Below are positions 1 to 6,453 of a stretch of 14,074 nt of DNA, piece after piece. The notes beneath the pieces were generated by a model. That model was not told the origin of the DNA and did not search any database. It was given only the letters and a program-made list of their open reading frames with translations. Positions within the stretch are counted from its first letter, which is position 1. Every line of letters begins with the position of its first letter. This DNA comes from Chthonomonadaceae bacterium (lineage in GTDB: Bacteria > Armatimonadota > Chthonomonadetes > Chthonomonadales > Chthonomonadaceae): NCBI GenBank assembly GCA_014377395.1, contig JACMPS010000099.1, forward strand, positions 1 through 14,074, in the 5' to 3' direction. The translations under genes and the position numbers were made by a program.

Positions 1-1
1 T

Positions 2-2710
2 TCGTCGTTCGATCATCCAAGTCTCAACAGCAACAACTATAATGAGACGAATCTGTGGGAGAAGGTTCTCAATCCCTTTGTGACGAATGCAGGAATCACC
101 AACGCGGGACTTCCACTTGTGGACAGACCTCTAACCGGAGAACTTGGTTGGGGAAATCAGAAACAACGACAGCCTACCGTGCATAAACCTCGCATCGGAG
201 ATAATGCCGGAACCGTCGCATCGATTCCCGACATTCCGTACAACTCAAGTCTTGCCCTGCAATTCCCCGGCGGATTCAAAACGGAATTGCCTAAGATCAG
301 TGTTGCCATTCCGTTGGGAACACCTTCGGGCGAGTACAAATCGAAGATTATTGCTTACGAGGACAACACTCCGTTTCAGTGGAGAAACTGGCTTCTCATC
401 AGCAAGAATCTCAACACTGATCCAACGAATCCCGGAGCTGATGCAGACGGAATCTTGAACTCTTACTCGAATGATCCCGCCAAGTTCAGTGATTTCGCAT
501 TGGAAGCGTTTACAGATCCAGGGATGACACTGAAGGTGCAAGTTGTTGAGACTCGACTGACCAACAACGCCGGTAAGGGGTCGCTGGCACAGATGGACCC
601 GTTGCTCGATCCCAACCTGACACAGTTCCCTTCCGCGAACCTGATGCCAACGGTCGTGACTTCGCTGGGCGTACCGGAAAAAGGAGTCTCCTATAACGGC
701 GTTTCGATGTTCTGGCCAACGAACCGGGGAACCAAAAATGGAGAGGGTGTCAATGCACTTACTCCCTGGAGTCTGGCATTCTCATGGCTCAGCACCTCGG
801 CAACGGAACTCAGAGCAAACGGAAACTCTCCAGTGCAGATAGGGGAAGCTCGGTTTGTAGTGCCGGGAAGTGATGCTCAACCACAAGGCGCACATTGGTG
901 GGCAATACCCACGCCGTATGTTGATCTAACAAATACAACTCTATTGCAAACTCTGTTTCCGTCGAATGTAGTGGAAGCAACGGCGACAGGCTCACTGTAC
1001 CTGCAAGGGAATCGAAATCCCGCGACAGCACGAGCAACCTCTCCGGCGGCAACCCGTTTGGAAGAAATCGGGAATCTGTACAGCACTGAGGGCGTCCTGT
1101 TCTGGCAGGGACAAATCGTCAAAACAGACGGTATTCGACAGGTTACCGACTCGCGTACCTTCTACACGAAGTTGGGCTTGACAAAGTTGGGTGCTGCAGG
1201 GGGAAGTCTGGCACCTGTGGGCGTGACCCAATCGTTCCTGAATGATCCCGCCTTGACCAAGCAGAACCCGAAGCCGCTTTATGTAATGCTTCCTGCGGCA
1301 AACGGAAATCCGAAACAGGCAGTCACCTTCCTGTTCTGGCAGGCAGGAAACCGCTCTAAGTCACAACTCTACTACAATGCTAACGCAACGGCTGATCTTG
1401 CCCCGAACGCATGGAGCAAGGACACCATTCTGCCGACCCCGGCGGCACTCTCCTTTCTGAGTGAGCCAACGGCAGTCTTGAGGAAAACCTTCAACGCAGA
1501 TGGAAATCTCGTTGATGCAGTCGAAGTGGCTTATTCCGGTCAGATCAAAAATCGTAGCAGCGTAGAAATCCTGCTGTCACGATTTGAGATTGTACGGGCA
1601 ATCTCGGCAAACGGTAAAACCGAAGTCACTTTGAAACCAATGCTGTTGCCAAACTCATTCCGAGAGCCAACTGTGACGAAGCCTGGTGTCGTGGGAACTT
1701 ATATTGCTCGTGACGCGGCATGGATTCTGGATAACAAACCTGAAAACAAAATCTTGGTTCAGGCGTCTGACGGCAGGGGTGGATTTAATCTGCTCAATCC
1801 GGGGAACGGTAAATTTGAGGAGGGAACAGGTCTCGTCTACTTCGACTCTACCGTCGGTGGGCAAATTGTCGTGGATACACGCGCCGGATCGGTTTCCTTC
1901 CCGAATATCGCTCCTCCACGCGGAACTACCATCTATGTGACCTACACGCCTCAAGTGGCACGGTTGAATGTCTCACGAAACGAGAGCAACTTCGACGTGT
2001 TCACGAATAATAACGGGGGCTTCAGTCTTCTGGAGCCGTCACTAAATCGGCAACCTGCGGGAAATATCATCGGCGATAATACAAACCCGACGATGATTAT
2101 AGACAGAACTCCAAACCGACGCAATCGGCTTTCTGCACCTTCCGTTGTATTCGCACCCAATGGAACCGCAGTCAGTCCACTTGCAGGAGATGCGTTTATT
2201 CCAAGTCTGGCACGACGCTGGCTACTCTACCGAAAAGCCGCGCCTACAGGTACTCTGTCGGGTATCTACTACAAAACTCAGCGAGTGGTGATTCAATTAC
2301 CGCGCTCTGTTCGAGTCAACTACAACGCAAACGGCTCCTCATTTGTAGCCCTTTCAATCCTGAATGGGGTACAGGGAAGCGGATACGAAGTGGATTGGGC
2401 TCGTGGACGAGTTTATTTCGATGAACAGATGGATGGTCAGAAGGTTACGATAATCTTCACGGACAGCACCGGAACAACTCATCAAGGTATGACGTACATC
2501 GCAAAGTGGGGTGACGAAACCAACTCCTCATCGGGAGGAACGACGGAAGCACTGATGCCGATAGATACTTCTGTTAGCGAAGGGCAAGTCACGGCGTACA
2601 AAGACCCCTTTGTGGATAAACTCTGGGTCTATTGGACAAGCACTCGCAATGGGGTTTCCGATCTGTACTATCAGACGATTGCCCCACAGTTCTATCCGAA
2701 TCAGCCATAA
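2..2710 (+). CDS. Large exported protein with BNR/beta-propeller-like repeats (5' partial)
   Basis: The frame is open to the left edge, so the true start lies outside the window and the GTG at 80 is only an internal codon. 902 residues are visible. The composition is rich in N, T, S, P, G and aromatic residues and poor in Cys, as in exported proteins; any signal peptide would be off-window. Recurring strands of the form (V/L)x(F/Y)W followed by an N/R-G turn and LYY occur near 700-725, 1322-1378 (LFWQAGNRSKSQLYY) and 2621-2677 (VYWTSTRNGVSDLYY), resembling BNR/Asp-box beta-propeller blades. A second repeat, VYFDxxxxGQxV, occurs at about 1835-1873 and 2411-2449 and suggests duplicated beta-sandwich modules. 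No catalytic motif is recognised. The role is unknown; a surface or secreted structural or binding protein is an inference. TAA stop, followed closely by an intrinsic terminator. Confidence 0.8.
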   Translation, partial: SSFDHPSLNSNNYNETNLWEKVLNPFVTNAGITNAGLPLVDRPLTGELGWGNQKQRQPTVHKPRIGDNAGTVASIPDIPYNSSLALQFPGGFKTELPKISVAIPLGTPSGEYKSKIIAYEDNTPFQWRNWLLISKNLNTDPTNPGADADGILNSYSNDPAKFSDFALEAFTDPGMTLKVQVVETRLTNNAGKGSLAQMDPLLDPNLTQFPSANLMPTVVTSLGVPEKGVSYNGVSMFWPTNRGTKNGEGVNALTPWSLAFSWLSTSATELRANGNSPVQIGEARFVVPGSDAQPQGAHWWAIPTPYVDLTNTTLLQTLFPSNVVEATATGSLYLQGNRNPATARATSPAATRLEEIGNLYSTEGVLFWQGQIVKTDGIRQVTDSRTFYTKLGLTKLGAAGGSLAPVGVTQSFLNDPALTKQNPKPLYVMLPAANGNPKQAVTFLFWQAGNRSKSQLYYNANATADLAPNAWSKDTILPTPAALSFLSEPTAVLRKTFNADGNLVDAVEVAYSGQIKNRSSVEILLSRFEIVRAISANGKTEVTLKPMLLPNSFREPTVTKPGVVGTYIARDAAWILDNKPENKILVQASDGRGGFNLLNPGNGKFEEGTGLVYFDSTVGGQIVVDTRAGSVSFPNIAPPRGTTIYVTYTPQVARLNVSRNESNFDVFTNNNGGFSLLEPSLNRQPAGNIIGDNTNPTMIIDRTPNRRNRLSAPSVVFAPNGTAVSPLAGDAFIPSLARRWLLYRKAAPTGTLSGIYYKTQRVVIQLPRSVRVNYNANGSSFVALSILNGVQGSGYEVDWARGRVYFDEQMDGQKVTIIFTDSTGTTHQGMTYIAKWGDETNSSSGGTTEALMPIDTSVSEGQVTAYKDPFVDKLWVYWTSTRNGVSDLYYQTIAPQFYPNQP

Positions 2711-2733
2711 GGTGAAACGGTAGCAGGGTGCAG

Positions 2734-2772
2734 GTCGGGTGTCGGGAAGATTTTCCGACACCCGACTTTTTT
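2734..2772 (+). terminator. Intrinsic terminator of the large exported protein gene
   Basis: A perfect 12-bp GC-rich stem (GTCGGGTGTCGG at 2734-2745 pairs with 2755-2766) is extended inward by three weaker pairs to a small loop and followed directly by six T (2767-2772). It begins 23 nt after the stop codon. This is a textbook Rho-independent terminator. Confidence 0.93.
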
Positions 2773-2801
2773 GTGGATCGCTCGCTTTACGCAAGAACAG
2801 A

Positions 2802-2824
2802 AGCCGGGGAATGATTCCCCGGCT
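2802..2824. repeat. 23-nt perfect palindrome (REP-like)
   Basis: AGCCGGGGAAT pairs with ATTCCCCGGCT around a single central G (2813). No T-tract follows on either strand, so it is not a simple terminator. It could be a REP-type dispersed repeat, a dyad-binding site, or an mRNA-stabilising hairpin. It appears only once in this window, so its repeat status is inferred. Confidence 0.5.
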
Positions 2825-2958
2825 CCAAAAAAGCGAAGTCCACCTGCGTGGACTCAATATCTAGTAACAGCGATAGTTTTATTTCAACCCCAGGAGACCC
2901 TCTGTTTTTGCTAAGGATACGTTTCGTGTGTCCGATTTTGTCTAATTGGTGGCGACAT

Positions 2959-3040
2959 AGGACACAAAATTTATTCCCGCGGCAAACCGAAGGTTTCGAC
3001 TTTTGTAAGAAAGAAGGATAAAATTAATCTGTTGTGTCCT
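2959..3040. promoter_or_regulatory. Inverted 9-bp half-sites flanking the promoter (candidate operator)
   Basis: AGGACACAA at 2959-2967 and its exact reverse complement TTGTGTCCT at 3032-3040 bracket the candidate promoter at 2996-3024. Their centres are 73 bp apart, close to seven helical turns. A third, shorter match, TGTGTCC at 2927-2933, lies about three turns further upstream. The arrangement would suit a dimeric or looping regulator, but no regulator gene is in the window and the assignment is inference. Confidence 0.35.
2996..3024 (+). promoter_or_regulatory. Candidate sigma70-type promoter for the FAD oxidoreductase
   Basis: A -35-like TCGACT (4/6 match to TTGACA) at 2996-3001 is separated by 17 nt from a -10-like TAAAAT (5/6) at 3019-3024. 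The predicted transcript start at about 3031 leaves a leader of about 52 nt before the ATG at 3083. The match is moderate and rests on sequence alone. Confidence 0.4.
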
Positions 3041-3082
3041 CAGTTCCGTAAGGGTTGAATAGAATGAAGGGAGACCGGGCAG

Positions 3083-4666
3083 ATGAGTTATGATGCGGTT
3101 GTGATTGGAGCAGGACATAATGGACTGATTTCCGCCAATTATCTCGCAAGAGCAGGAAAAAAAGTTCTCGTGTTGGAGCGGCGTGATCTTGTCGGAGGGG
3201 CGTGTGTCACCGAAACGCTTTGGGGTGAGTATCGAGTTTCGACGGGGGCTTATCTGTGTAGTTTGCTGTTGCCGCAGATCGTCGAAGAACTGGAGTTGCC
3301 CCGCTATGGCTTTGATGTGTACCGTAGGACGACGGCAGGATTTGCGCCGTTCCCTGACGGCTCTTTTTTGTTCCTCTATGCCGATGCTGCAAAAACCCGG
3401 AACGAACTAAGACGATTTTGTAAAGACACTCCGCAAGATGTAGAGGCTTACTTTGCGTTCGAGCATGAAATCGAGCGGGTCGCAGACGTGATGGACGACT
3501 TTATGCAGGGCGAACCCCCGACTACCGGGGAGATTAGGGCGGCTTTTGCGAAAGCCGGAATCGCAACGCTTTACTCGGAGTTTATTGAGGGAAGTGTGAG
3601 TGATTTGCTGGACAAACGCTTTGTGAGCGAACCACTCAAGACGGTGCTGGCAACCGATGGGCTGATCGGCACTTCCGCCGCGCCTTCGATGCCCGGAACC
3701 GCTTATGTGTTGTTGCATCACTATTTAGGGCGAGTGCTGGGTTCACGCGGGGCATGGGGCTATGTGCGCGGCGGCATGGGCAAGATCACGGCGGCTCTGG
3801 CGGAGGCATTCATTGCAAAAGAGGGCGAAATTCGACTGAGTGCTTCCGTATCTGAAATTCTGTACGAAGAGGGGAAAGTTACAGGCGTGAGGCTGAGTAG
3901 CGGAGAAACGATCTCGGCTCCAATCGTATTATCTAACGCCGATCCCTACACGACTTTCGTAAAATTGATGCCCGGTTTGCTCCATAACGATCAAAAAGGA
4001 ATCTGGAATAGCCTCGATGAGCGGGGCGGCTACTCCTGCAAAATCAATCTCGCCGTCTCCGAACTACCGAAGTTTTCATGCCTACCGCCTCATGAGGGAG
4101 TCGGGGAAGAGCATCTGGGAACGGTGCATCTTTGCCCTGACCGAGCCACATTGGAAAGGGCATGGGCGCAAGCCTCAGCAGGAGTTCCTTCGACGGAACC
4201 GATGATCGAAGTCTATCTTCAGACCTCTACCGATGCCTCTCTTACGCCGGAAGGAAAGCACATCCTCTCGCTGTTCACACAGTATTTCCCCTATCGCCTT
4301 GCACCGGGCTTGGATTTGGACAAAGAGCGCGAATACTACGCAGACCGTGTGCTTGGGATTGTGGGACGGTATGCGCCGAATGTGCCGGGAAGCGTACTTC
4401 ATCGGCAGATTTTGACGCCCTACGATCTCGAACAACGCTTTAGAATCAAGGGTGGGCACATTTTTCACGGGGATTTGTTGCCTCCTCATCTCTGGGATAC
4501 AAGAACGGGAGACGGCTTTCAAGGCGCGAGAACTCCTGTCGAGGGGCTTTATCTCTGTGGATCGGGCGCACACCCCGGCGGTTGCGTGTTCGGTGCGCCG
4601 GGATACAATGCGGCACAAACCGCTCTTCTCCACCTGCAAAAAGAGAATGAACAATTTAACAAATGA
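3083..4666 (+). CDS. FAD-dependent oxidoreductase, phytoene desaturase-like (COG1233/PYROXD2 type)
   Basis: A 527-aa flavoprotein. The N-terminus carries a Rossmann dinucleotide-binding motif, GxGxxG at residues 9-14 (VIGAGHNGLISA), with the acidic residue E32 ending the second strand and the family motif GG after it. The C-terminus carries the second FAD-contact motif, GLYLCGSGAHPGG, near residues 488-500. Length and layout match the COG1233 family (phytoene dehydrogenase-like proteins and human PYROXD2). Its substrate is unknown. There is no carotenoid gene nearby, so I do not call it crtI. No signal peptide or membrane segment is seen, so it is probably cytoplasmic. The start is supported by GAAGGGAG upstream. 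It appears monocistronic: a terminator precedes it and the next gene has its own leader. Confidence 0.88.
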   Translation: MSYDAVVIGAGHNGLISANYLARAGKKVLVLERRDLVGGACVTETLWGEYRVSTGAYLCSLLLPQIVEELELPRYGFDVYRRTTAGFAPFPDGSFLFLYADAAKTRNELRRFCKDTPQDVEAYFAFEHEIERVADVMDDFMQGEPPTTGEIRAAFAKAGIATLYSEFIEGSVSDLLDKRFVSEPLKTVLATDGLIGTSAAPSMPGTAYVLLHHYLGRVLGSRGAWGYVRGGMGKITAALAEAFIAKEGEIRLSASVSEILYEEGKVTGVRLSSGETISAPIVLSNADPYTTFVKLMPGLLHNDQKGIWNSLDERGGYSCKINLAVSELPKFSCLPPHEGVGEEHLGTVHLCPDRATLERAWAQASAGVPSTEPMIEVYLQTSTDASLTPEGKHILSLFTQYFPYRLAPGLDLDKEREYYADRVLGIVGRYAPNVPGSVLHRQILTPYDLEQRFRIKGGHIFHGDLLPPHLWDTRTGDGFQGARTPVEGLYLCGSGAHPGGCVFGAPGYNAAQTALLHLQKENEQFNK

Positions 4667-4683
4667 AAGTGATCATTTAATTT

Positions 4684-4689
4684 TATAAT
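4684..4689 (+). promoter_or_regulatory. Candidate -10 box (TATAAT) for the DUF4142 gene
   Basis: A perfect TATAAT lies 18 nt after the oxidoreductase stop codon. No convincing -35 hexamer is found at 16-18 nt spacing. If used, the transcript would start near 4696 and carry a leader of about 82 nt that includes the hairpins at 4703-4764. Confidence 0.35.
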
Positions 4690-4702
4690 CGGAACCGTAC
4701 TC

Positions 4703-4745
4703 GTCTAAATCACGTCCTTTATGAAAGGCGTAATTTTAAGTAGAC
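4703..4745 (+). promoter_or_regulatory. Nested hairpin in the DUF4142 leader
   Basis: An inner stem, CCTTT-ATG-AAAGG (4716-4728), is extended by ACG/CGT (4712-4714 with 4729-4731, one bulged T) and enclosed by GTCTA/TAGAC (4703-4707 with 4741-4745). A second small hairpin, TGCCT-AAG-AGGCA (4752-4764), overlaps the start of the Shine-Dalgarno region before the ATG at 4778. This could be a regulatory leader or a weak terminator for the upstream gene; no known riboswitch class is recognised. Confidence 0.3.
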
Positions 4746-4777
4746 AAAAAGTGCCTAAGAGGCAAGGATTAAGTTAA

Positions 4778-5338
4778 ATGAGAATGAATAAAACAACGTT
4801 TGCGGTGCTGGCTGTTATGTGCGCGGTTCCTGTAAGTGGGATCTTTGCCCAGAGAGGAGCCATGTCCAAAACGATGGTCTCGACAATGGACAAGACTTTT
4901 ATGAAAGCCGCTGCACAGGGTGGAATGGCGGAAGTTAACCTTAGCAAACTCGCTGTAGAACGCGGCGGACCCACCGTTAAACAATTTGGACAGATGATGA
5001 TCGAGGATCACACAAAAGCCAATGAGGAACTGATGGGCATTGCCGAATCAAAAAAAGTTGTGCTTCCGAAAACGATGAAGCCCGATGCAGTTGTGGCTCA
5101 AAAGAAAATGTCGAAATTAAACGGTGCCGCCTTTGACAAATTCTATGTTGCCTTTATGCTGAAGGATCATCAGAAGGACGTCGCCGATTTTTCCAAGGAA
5201 GCGAAAATGGGGAAAGACGAGGATGTGAAGGGTTTTGCCGCAAAGACACTTCCTGTCGTTCAAGGTCATCTCACTGCACTCAAGGGAATGAAGTCCGGTG
5301 GCAAGATGAGTGGTAAAATGATGGATCACAAGATGTAG
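4778..5338 (+). CDS. DUF4142 family exported ferritin-like protein
   Basis: 186 aa. The N-terminus is a typical signal peptide: a basic start (MRMNK), a hydrophobic core (FAVLAVMCAVPVSG) and a likely cleavage after IFA near residue 24. The mature part is predicted all-helical and matches the DUF4142 pattern: a first helix with FMKAAAQGGMAEVNLSKLA, then QFGQMMIEDHTKANEEL, then a region with FDKFYVAFMLKDHQKDV. DUF4142 proteins are exported four-helix bundles related to ferritin-like folds; their biochemical role is not settled. The last ~17 residues are unusually rich in Met, Lys and Gly (KMSGKMMDHKM), which may bind metal but this is inference. AAGGA at about 4764-4768 precedes the start; an ATG two codons later (4784) is an alternative. 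A strong terminator follows. Confidence 0.88.
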   Translation: MRMNKTTFAVLAVMCAVPVSGIFAQRGAMSKTMVSTMDKTFMKAAAQGGMAEVNLSKLAVERGGPTVKQFGQMMIEDHTKANEELMGIAESKKVVLPKTMKPDAVVAQKKMSKLNGAAFDKFYVAFMLKDHQKDVADFSKEAKMGKDEDVKGFAAKTLPVVQGHLTALKGMKSGGKMSGKMMDHKM

Positions 5339-5367
5339 GTTTTTGTTGTTTTATGAGTTAGACTAAA

Positions 5368-5408
5368 ACCGGGTTGGACTTCCGCAAAAGTCCAACCCGG
5401 TATTTTTT
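5368..5408 (+). terminator. Intrinsic terminator of the DUF4142 gene
   Basis: A perfect 14-bp stem (ACCGGGTTGGACTT at 5368-5381 with 5388-5401), a six-base loop (CCGCAA) and then A plus six T (5403-5408), beginning 29 nt after the stop codon. Confidence 0.95.
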
Positions 5409-5661
5409 GCGACGATAGGCAGAGTGAAAATAAACAGAATCCGGAAAAACTGTTTCCTCACCTCCCACTCAGCAGCACGACGCAGATGTTCGAGTTGCGA
5501 AAAATTACGCTCTCCTCACCCTTTCTATACTGCAATTGCTGTGCCAAGTATTCCTACAGAGCGAAAATTTTTCTAAAAAAGGCATTGATTGCCTGTGTTT
5601 TGCAATTATTAGCGAACGTAAGCCCCTTTTACAGCAAAAATACCGGATCGCAAGTTCCGTT
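5409..5661. other. Convergent intergenic region without a recognised gene
   Basis: Between the DUF4142 terminator and the minus-strand TMEM14 gene I find no coding frame. Two minor structures are visible. One is a 5-bp hairpin, AGGCA-TTGAT-TGCCT (5580-5594). The other, read on the minus strand, is a weak CGGA/TCCG stem (5644-5659) followed by TATTTTT, which could terminate the TMEM14 transcript. Neither is strong. Confidence 0.55.
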
Positions 5662-5988
5662 TTAGAGAGTACGTTTGCTCTGTGCAAACGCTACGACTAG
5701 CCCAATAAGTGTTACCAGACTCAACAAAACGATAAAGCCGGCGGGCCAGAAGCTTCCGGTTCCCTTTGTCAAAGTGCCGATAAATCGTCCTGCGAAAGCC
5801 AGAACAACAAAAATTCCAAAGCCAATTCCCGCTTTTGGGCTTTGTTTGCAGAGGAATGCAGCACCGACCGCCAATAGTGCCGCCGCCATGCCTCCTGCAA
5901 GTGAGGGAAGACTGTGCTTTGTTAAGTAAGCCTCCAACCCGATCAATCCCATAATCCCTGCGTAAACGAACAAAAATATCGGTGCCAT
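5662..5988 (-). CDS. TMEM14 family small integral membrane protein
   Basis: 108 aa, almost entirely hydrophobic, with four likely membrane helices at about residues 4-22, 28-46, 52-70 and 80-102. Gly- and Ala-rich packing is characteristic of the TMEM14/UPF0136 family (for example GGMAAALLAVGAAFL and GIGFGIFVVLAFAGRF). Eukaryotic relatives (TMEM14C, plastid FAX1) move porphyrin precursors or fatty acids; the bacterial function is unknown, so no substrate is assigned. AAGGA six bases upstream of the ATG supports the start. It lies 43 nt downstream of a 75-aa gene on the same strand, so the two are probably cotranscribed. Confidence 0.85.
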   Translation of the reverse strand: MAPIFLFVYAGIMGLIGLEAYLTKHSLPSLAGGMAAALLAVGAAFLCKQSPKAGIGFGIFVVLAFAGRFIGTLTKGTGSFWPAGFIVLLSLVTLIGLVVAFAQSKRTL

Positions 5989-6031
5989 TTATTCCTTAAT
6001 CCCTATTTTCTCAATCAAAATTAAAAGATGT

Positions 6032-6259
6032 TCATTCGCGGTAATGACTTCGTGCAATCGCCGTAATCCGATCTCGTGCCGCACGTTCCGGGAGACCCTG
6101 CCATTCTTCCTTATGATCGCGTAGGATCATCATTTCCTCATCGGTAAGAACTAAGCCTTCCTCAGCGAGTGCGCTTCCCATGTTCCCAAGAAAGCGACGC
6201 AAAAATTCTTTTTCTCGGCTTGCTTTCCACAACGCCCGCCCGATTGATGAGGATTGCAT
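6032..6259 (-). CDS. Small orphan protein (75 aa), Franean1_4349/Nif11-leader-like pattern
   Basis: The frame stays open upstream to 6316, but the ATG at 6259 is preferred because AGGGAG sits about 10 nt before it; the upstream ATG has no such site. The protein is charged and helical. It has a pattern of a basic-aromatic helix (EFLRRFLGNMGSAL), an EEGL turn, then LTDEEMMILRDHKEEW. This F-(x)n-AL-x-E-G-L-x-L-T-x-E-E layout recalls small helical proteins such as Franean1_4349 or Nif11-type RiPP leader domains and LigA-like subunits, but the match is by eye and weak. No Cys, GG cleavage site or modification enzyme is present. It is probably cotranscribed with the downstream TMEM14 gene. Function unknown. 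Confidence 0.65.
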   Translation of the reverse strand: MQSSSIGRALWKASREKEFLRRFLGNMGSALAEEGLVLTDEEMMILRDHKEEWQGLPERAARDRITAIARSHYRE

Positions 6260-6290
6260 CGGCTTTTTCTCCCTGAATAATCTCCGGTTT

Positions 6291-6296
6291 ATTGTA
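6291..6296 (-). promoter_or_regulatory. Candidate -10 box (TACAAT) for the 75-aa/TMEM14 unit
   Basis: On the minus strand TACAAT (5/6) lies 31 nt upstream of the ATG at 6259, giving a predicted leader of about 25 nt that includes the AGGGAG site. No good -35 hexamer is seen at standard spacing. Confidence 0.3.
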
Positions 6297-6388
6297 CCCG
6301 ATCTGCGGCAGTCCATTTTTCATAAAAGCAAATCGAGCAGGAACCGACCCTCATTTTCGAGAACGTAAAGGACATCGAACCCAACGAT

Positions 6389-6432
6389 TTTACCGACCAC
6401 TCTAACGCTCACAATTTACCGAAATTTACCGA
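6389..6432 (+). promoter_or_regulatory. Three direct TTTACCGA repeats upstream of pgm
   Basis: TTTACCGA occurs exactly at 6389-6396, 6415-6422 and 6425-6432. The last two copies are 10 bp apart, one helical turn, and all lie within 65 bp of the pgm start. This is the kind of array bound by an iterated regulator. Which of the divergent genes it would control, and by what factor, is unknown. Confidence 0.4.
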
Positions 6433-6453
6433 TGACAGAAGGATTTTACGCTT

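Larger units (their letters stand above)
2773..3082. other. Intergenic region upstream of the FAD oxidoreductase
   Basis: Between the terminator and the next gene I see no open frame with coding character. The stretch holds a 23-nt palindrome (2802-2824), three GTGTCC/GGACAC elements (2928-2933, 2960-2965, 3034-3039), a plausible sigma70-type promoter (2996-3024) and the ribosome-binding site of the downstream gene (purine-rich GAAGGGAG ending about 11 nt before the ATG). Confidence 0.7.

Noticed and set aside
4175..4654. 159-aa open frame antisense to the oxidoreductase gene
   Set aside because: It overlaps a strongly supported flavoprotein gene fully; the translation has no family resemblance and is rich in Arg and Ser as shadow frames are.
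3083..4666. Calling the FAD oxidoreductase a phytoene desaturase (crtI)
   Set aside because: No carotenoid genes are nearby, and COG1233 members of this subtype are mostly of unknown substrate.
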